The notes beneath the pieces are model-generated. The model was not told where the DNA came from and searched no databases. It was given only the letters and a program-made list of their open reading frames with translations. A program made the position numbers and the translations under genes. A stretch of 64,000 nucleotides of DNA from Sphaerolaimus hirsutus (taxonomy: Eukaryota > Nematoda > Chromadorea > Monhysterida > Sphaerolaimidae): assembly GCA_964036195.1 (NCBI GenBank), contig OZ038456.1:16988001-17052000 (forward strand), written 5' to 3'. This document shows, piece after piece, positions 57,900 to 64,000 of the stretch (its first letter is position 1; every line of letters starts with the position of its first letter).

Positions 57900-60660
57900 C
57901 TTGACTTGAAAGCACACCAAAATTCTGGCGCATCTAGCGGCTGGGCGATAAAAGCTCGCCATCAGCAAAAACTTTTTACAAAATAAAAACTTCGGAAACT
58001 CATGTATAATGCAAATGTCTAATACAAATTTCAACACATTTCAACAAACTGTGAGTATTAGCCTTCATTAGCGCCGATAATGATATCCTATTCATTATGA
58101 GAGTTCATTAGCTAGATCGTTAACCATTATTGTGAGCACTCTTAATCAATACTGAAAGGGCCAACTGTGCTTAAAAGTGCTTAAAAGTGCTTAAAAGTGC
58201 TCAGTTAAGTGACAAATGATATGAAAAGTGCAAAGTACTCGTTAAAATGATTAAATGTCATGCATGCATGTCACGCACTTCTATTGATTTCATGCATGTC
58301 ATGAAGTTCCGCTTTAGTATGGAAGTTCATGGGAAGTTGGGGAATGATGTATTATACTCACGGTTTCTTTTGAGATACTTTGGAAGTGGGAGAAGCATTT
58401 ACGTATTTTTTCTAATATGAAGGCAGCTTTCTTATAGTAGGGCGTCTCCAATTGAAGGTACACTTTGTCAACTCTATTTGAGTCACGAAATGAATAGAAG
58501 GGCGGTCTCCAATAGAAGAGCTTTTTTAAAATTAGGGCGCGTAAAAACGTTGATAAAAAAAAGAAGGGCGTTCTTCTATTAGAAGAAAAACGGTATAAAA
58601 GGTAGTGAAAGGTGGCAAAGCTTTTTAATCGTAGAAGAAAGTGTAGATTCAGAAACATCTTCAACTAAAAAACACTAAAAAGCCAGCCAAGTTAACAAAA
58701 TAACCGCCACCCCCCCCCCCCCTTGAAAAACCCCACATTGACATTGCCAATATACGCATAACACAGACAAAGTAACAATAGATAGGGAGGGGTTGATTTC
58801 TCTGTGTCACGCAATGCAAATTCGAAAAGTGAGCAGGGTGTCTTTCCAAGCGTGTATTCTTAGCTTAAATGCGAGACAGTAGACGGATTTACACTTTTCT
58901 TGCGGATGAACGAATACCGTATTTCTTATAATCGAAAAGCGCCCTTCTATTTTTCGTCAACTTTTTTTTACCCGCCTTTCTATTGAAGACCCGCCCTTCT
59001 ATTAGAAGAAATACGGTAGCTGCTTCCGTTTTATAACCCACAGTTGTTAAAATGTACATACATTTACTTGAAAAATACACGTACGCGAGTACGCGGTAAA
59101 TACATTTACATATACTTTTGAAAAAAGTAATCTACTCACTTTTACGCGTACATTTTAAAAGTACACGCGCACAGAGAAAATGTATTTTTGTTGCTAAAAT
59201 CACAATTTTCTGTTGCTTAAATAAGAAAATTTAGAAGAAATCATATCATTTTTCAAAAAAATACTAAATAATCACTAAAACGACATCTATTATGTGGTTT
59301 GAGTGATTATTTAGTATTTTTAGAGGGCTTAATTCGAGGGAGTGGGTTAATTCGACGGGGGATATTTCGAGGTAATACGGTATACTGAAAATTCAATGCG
59401 CCAATTCAAGTAGCTTATCGGGCTGCCCAAAAAAATGTCGGGCAGCTCAGTTTGAGCGTTATCTGCCTTAATAACAGGGAGGCAAGTCGTATGTTTTATT
59501 AGAATAACAGTGGTGTTTTTCATAACACTGATGTCATGCCAATTCTACAAGTAAACATGTTGACACGAAAAGTAATACTCAGTATAACAACTGAAGACTA
59601 AAGTCAATAGTTAAGTGATATAACAAGTCAAATGAACTTGTGGACAGCGTTGTAATTCCATATGTACTTGTCACTTAAATACAAGTCAACTTTACGTGTG
59701 ACTTAACACTTATAACTTTTCTTGTCACTTGAAAATTTCTTTTCCAGAATTTGCCTCAGTTATTTCAAATGAGGCAACAGACAAACTTGGCCAGACAAAA
59801 ACGCATTACATACAGACCATTCCACTGGAAGTAGTAAATAATAGTTTAATACACGTAGGTACCTATTAACTAACACATGTGAGCAATTTAAGTCGGTAAG
59901 TTAGCGACAACAATAACACTGAATAAGTTCAACCCATGTTTATAATTGGCTATTATAGAATGGGCACTTCATACGAGGCCAGACCAGTTAGTATGCTAGT
60001 CGATTCGTATGCTGCCAAAAAGCTCACTTAGAATGCTGTAAGGCATCACTTGACATGACACGTTGTATGCGACCATTGAATCATCTCATGCTTGCTCATC
60101 AAATGCGCCACTTAATATGGATTTCATGAGCATTAGAAGTGAATTGAATTTTTAAATATTTTTTAAGAATTTTCTTGTCATATGCCATGCCTTTTTTACT
60201 TTTTTACTTATCAATTCACTAATTCTCATTACTTTTCAATTCACTTCTAGCATTTGAAAGGAGGCACTACAGCATTCGAACTGTGCTATTCCGCATCATA
60301 CTAAGTGAGTAGCATACTAAATAATGCACCCCCTTCATACCGCAAAAACGTGCCCACACAAACAAAATAACAAAGCTATGATGTGTACATAAATAAATCA
60401 CACTCAAGAAGAACTCAAAAGAAATTTCAGAGCACATAAAATAATCACTTGTATTTCTACCACATTTTAACGATAACGTACCCTTAGGATGATTTCAAGT
60501 GTCAGTTAAGTTATTATACAGGAAACAAAATATATCTGCGCACACTTAAAGAACCCCCAGTGAAATAAATACATCTAATAACAGAAACCTATTAAATTCA
60601 ACAAAACAGGATATTATACATGTGTAATTTTAACATCAATTTTTACACAAACAAAAGTGC
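57900..60660. other. Gene-free stretch with minor repeats
   Basis: Contains a TACCGTATTTCTTATAATCG MITE at 58916-59018, part of a related copy at 58430-58600, half of a CAGAGTTG-type element near 59040-59165 and a CTCGAATAA-type remnant at 59309-59382. A three-fold tandem of AAAGTGCTTA lies at about 58166-58196. No exon recognised. Confidence 0.5.
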
Positions 60661-60665
60661 ACACT

Positions 60666-63462
60666 TCACTTGTTCCCACCAGCCACTCGAGTGGCGGCAG
60701 CACTCGTTCCCGCTTTAGCTGCCGCTTGCATTTGCACCGCACTGGTTGTTGGCAAAGTCATTGCCAGGGCTTGGGTTATTGTTGATTGCCTGTTTTGGGA
60801 GACGGGAGAAATTGGGGGTCGTGTTTTTTCCGCTGGTGTTTTTGCGATTTCGGTTTGATACAGTTTGATGGAGTAAACGTAAATATACTCGGCGGACCGC
60901 AAAGTATGCGCAGAATCCTACCATAACTTTATGAATAAATCTTGTGATAAATATTGTAATAAAGTTTTCCATTGTAAAGACAAAATATTACGATGAAAAA
61001 GTGTAAAAACTTTGGTTCATTATTCAGATGGGTTATGGTAGGTTTCCATACTAAGTGTGATGTCCGTTGAGTTTACTCACTGTCAACGCTGGTCTGGCGA
61101 TACCTGTGTGGCGCCACGATGAAAACGCCTGAGTTGGCGCCAATACCAAATGTGCCAGTGCGCTTCTGGCGCTTGGCGCCTTCGGGCTGGCGCTTTTTCC
61201 ATAACTAGTTGTAAGCATTCGAATCAGTGACGTAATAACAACATGCTAACTTTCAATTAGAATAGGATATTTGTCACGCAATAAAATACATACCAAACTT
61301 TATTATACCCAATTTTTCCCAGCGGATAATATGGAACGGAAATTTTTTCTTTCCTACGATAAGTAAACCCTCATGACATGAATAATACTGCGTATTGTTC
61401 CACCCAGTTGTGCTACGAAAATGATAAATGATTTCAAGATTTTCGTGATAGATATTTATGTATTTTATCATGGTTCTAAGAAGTGCACAATTGCGTGCGT
61501 ATTCGGATGGGAAAAACGCCAGGAAACTCCATGGTAACTTTCTATAGTAAAACCCCAAACACAGTGTTGACAAATATTGGATAACCCACAGGCTACTTGT
61601 CAACTGGTCTGTGTCAACTCAAATTTTAGTTTCTTATATTATATTTTACCGATCTCCCAATTCACTTGCCGTAATAATAATTTTTCAACACAGCCGCATG
61701 TGCCCTTGGAAATCGCTTTGCCACCGTGAAGCCAAAATCTGAGTTCACAGATCATTTGACACACACGTGTCAACTTGTATGGAAAAGTATAGCAAAAACA
61801 AACGAGAAATAAATGACATTTCAAATGGCTCAAACAAAAAAATGCAAAAAGTTGAAACTCCCCGGCCGGGAATTGAACCCGGGTCTCGCACGTGACAGGC
61901 GCGGATACTCACCACTATACTACCGAGGATGATGTCCTGAGCCTTCTAAAAATTACTCAGGTACCTTTGTATTTATTTTTCTAGAATTGGAACGAGTTCT
62001 AAATTGGAAGTTCTATTTACGAGTGAACAAGTTTGCTTACAAGGTGATTTAAGTTGCAAGTAAATCTGACATAGCCGGTAAATTTCTGTAAAAAAACTAT
62101 CATGTTTTCTCGAAATTCTCCCATATGCCAGAAAATTTTGACGGAGCGGGTTGATCCGAGGGGGGTTCATTAAAGGGAATGGCTAACCAATCAATAATTT
62201 TGCTTTACTCTCAAATTTGCCTCTTGCGGAACCAGTACCTGGTGCCAATCCCAGACCCTGTAAAAAGCCCTGTAAAATGTCAAATGTCATGAAAGTGTCA
62301 AAAGTCATGGAAAATGCCCTGCAAAATGGCAACCAAGTTGCTACTTTGCAGGGCCTTTTTCCATGACTTTTAACACTTTGCATGACATTTGACATTTTAC
62401 AGGGCATTTCCCCTGGTAAAGGTGTTACCTTCCCAGTCTCCCAAACACAGTAAAATGTAACCTGTGATGCAAAGTGTCAAAGTCATGTAAAAATCACGAA
62501 AAATGTCAAATACATAAGTATAAGAATATAAAAAACTTACATGAATTTTGACACTTTGCCAACTCATTTGACATTATTTCAGGGCGCCTGTGACCTGTAA
62601 AATTTTTGAAAGTACCTAATTTTTACATTTCTTATCGTTAAAATGCTGAATACAATTTCAACAGAGGGTATTCCGAGGATAGTGAATTCAAGGTGGTGTT
62701 TTGAGGGGATACGAAATCCCCTATGCATTGAAATGTAACTTACCACTTTCCTCTAGAAGACTCTAGACTCGTAGAACAGTTCTCAATTCTAAGTAAAAAT
62801 ACAATAGATACCTAAGTAATTTTTAGAAGGACCTGGACATCATCCTCGGTAGTATAGTGGTGAGTATCCGCGCCTGTCACGTGCGAGACCCGGGTTCAAT
62901 TCCCGGCCGGGGAGTGTTCTTTTTTTCATTTTTGCTGAACCTAAAACGTTTTGATCCTTATAGCCTGCCTGGCCTTTTCAAAAAATAGATAAAAAATATC
63001 CGTCCGATAAGCATCAAAATATATTCATAACGGCAGATGAATAAATACACCTATTGTTTAACACATCGCAAACTTTTTTCTCAATACACCAATTTTTTTT
63101 GAATATCTGTAATTTTAAATTTTCGCTTTGGTGCTTCGAATGGCGCGAAGAGCGCCAGCGCCATTTGGTAAGATCAGCACCAATAAATTTTTAGCATCGC
63201 AACTTGAAACCACACGGCGCCATTTTCCAAGAATGTTCAGCGCCATTACCACCCCTACCTCAAATTCACCCGCTCCAATCATAAACAGCGTCATTTTTCA
63301 CTCACTTATAATTGTGTTTTCTTGCCTTTGTCGGCAACGAGTGTCTCTGTTTGATCGATGACACATTCGTTCCATGTGCAGCGTTCGCATTTGCGCAGTG
63401 CCCGTTTGTCATGGATGAAGATGTCCTTTTTACGTTGTTTGGTGGTTGTTTGCTATCGGTGC
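60666..63462 (-). CDS. Unidentified protein, two 3' exons (partial at 5' end)
   Basis: Exon 63462-63306 (acceptor CCACCCCTCTAG, donor TTATAA|GTGAGT) encodes NNVKRTSSSMTNGHCANANA and SIKQRHSLPTKARKHNYK. It joins in phase, K codon AA|G, to exon 60789-60666 (acceptor CGTCTCCCAAAACAG), which encodes QSTITQALAMTLPTTSAVQM and ends ATRVAGGNK and a stop. The protein end is low-complexity, rich in Ser, Thr, Ala and Asn, with a basic patch. No domain is recognised. Earlier exons should lie beyond the window. The 2.5-kb intron holds a MITE, a foldback and two tRNA genes. Confidence 0.5.
60884..61074. mobile_element. TACTCGGCGGAC MITE (copy 5)
   Basis: Ends ATATACTCGGCGGACCGCAA and GTGATGTCCGTTGAGTTT. 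Inner blocks as in the other copies. Confidence 0.75.
61858..61929 (-). tRNA. tRNA-Asp (GTC)
   Basis: 72-nt cloverleaf: acceptor TCCTCGG pairing CCGGGGA-type 3' strand, D-arm with GTGGTGAGTA, anticodon loop CTGTCAC (anticodon GTC) on stem CGCGC/GTGCG, T-arm CCGGGTTCAATTCCCGG. No intron. A and B boxes intact. It is the inverted duplicate of 62843-62914. Its downstream T-run is weak. Confidence 0.93.
62235..62415. repeat. Foldback-family element
   Basis: Left CTGGTGCCAATCCCAGACCC, right CATTTTACAGGGCATTTCCC. The arms of GTCAAATGTCATG and GTCATGGAAAATG words fold near 62335. Confidence 0.75.
62843..62914 (+). tRNA. tRNA-Asp (GTC)
   Basis: Identical in the mature 72 nt to the minus-strand copy at 61858-61929, with anticodon GTC. 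It is followed within a few bases by a T7 run at about 62920, a good Pol III terminator. The 5' flank (TTTTTAGAAGG...GACATCAT) is also shared with the other copy. Confidence 0.94.
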
Positions 63463-63479
63463 CTAGAGGGGTGGTTAAG

Positions 63480-64000
63480 GGCGTAGTGAATTTAGGTGAT
63501 TGAACTTACTAAACCGGTTCCGACTCAAGTTCGGCACCGATTTTTTTTTACGATCTCCGTATCTCCAGCTGTCGGGGTATAGATGTATGAAACTTTTATT
63601 ACAGGAACTTAAGTTGACCGTGGTTGACACTTTAGGTGGCATTTTCAAGGAAATGTTTTTTATGCAATTTTGATGCTCTAACCCCCCTATGGCTGCCACC
63701 GTAAACTGACTATTCAAATGTCTATTGTCACTTTAAAGTCACTTTAAATGTAAAGGCACTTTTTGCTAGACAGACACCAGACAGGCAGACAGGCTAGACA
63801 GCAGAGTTGTACAAATACTGGTATATTTGGAAAACTTATGCTGGTTCAGCAGGTTTAATGGTTAGATAAGCTGGGCATTATCAAGTGGTTTTGTCGTTGC
63901 TTTATTCCGAGTCCCGAGTACGCGTGCGCATCAACATTAAATATCACAAATTCAACAACTATCTAAAATGTGCGCTTCTCAACAAATTCCCCCCTTAAAC
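63480..64000. other. Window end, no gene recognised
   Basis: Probable intron of the minus-strand gene at 60.7-63.5 kb. A short GACAGACACCAGACAGGCAG-type microsatellite lies at about 63768-63802. Confidence 0.45.

Noticed and set aside
58314..58664. Minus-strand frame of 116 codons rich in Phe and Leu
   Set aside because: Overlaps a TACCGTATTTCTT-type repeat. Its composition follows TTTTC runs and no family match is apparent.
5588..61074. CRISPR-like array from recurring about 190-bp units
   Set aside because: Copies are dispersed kilobases apart, have inverted ends and TA flanks, and the genome is eukaryotic.

Overview
This looks like nuclear DNA from an animal, most likely an invertebrate. 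Genes are split into many short exons with GT-AG introns, two eukaryotic tRNA-Asp genes are present, and the proteins (EHBP1-like, spermine synthase, alpha-class-like glutathione S-transferase, zinc-finger protein) are animal types. An alpha-like GST argues against an insect. A tunicate, mollusc or other marine invertebrate is possible, but the sequence alone does not settle it. All gene models were built by hand from conceptual translation, splice-site consensus and phase matching. No alignment or transcript evidence was available.

Layout. 1-3.2 kb (+): exons of a C2H2/C2HC zinc-finger gene. 4.6-9.2 kb (-): a complete six-exon GST, 218 aa. 10.6-13.1 kb (-): 3' exons of a TPR-like protein. 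15.7-16.7 kb (-): two exons of an unidentified gene. 17.4-18.6 kb: a long inverted repeat. 20.3-43.6 kb (-): a complete 19-exon EHBP1 homologue, 998 aa, with NT-C2, CH and bMERB-like regions and a C-terminal CaaX box. 43.9-48.5 kb (+): spermine synthase, head-to-head with EHBP1 with only about 350 bp between start codons. 49.2-50.2 kb (-): a two-exon, 99-aa single-pass membrane protein. 50.2-60.6 kb: no gene recognised, mostly repeats. 60.7-63.5 kb (-): two 3' exons of an unidentified gene whose intron holds an inverted pair of tRNA-Asp genes.

Most of the remaining DNA is non-autonomous DNA transposons. At least six hAT-like families have 8-bp target-site duplications. There are also TA-flanked MITEs and foldback elements with near-perfect hairpin arms. 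They are often nested, up to three deep at 28.9-30.05 kb. No intact transposase was seen. The interiors of many families are degenerate repeats of a family-specific short word.

The most striking single event is a hAT-like element (46293-47105), itself carrying a second element. It sits on the inferred 5' splice site of spermine synthase exon 6, so this allele may not splice normally. Other points of interest are the foldback superfamily with shared ends and interchangeable arms, and a palindrome carrying a tRNA T-arm/B-box on each strand.
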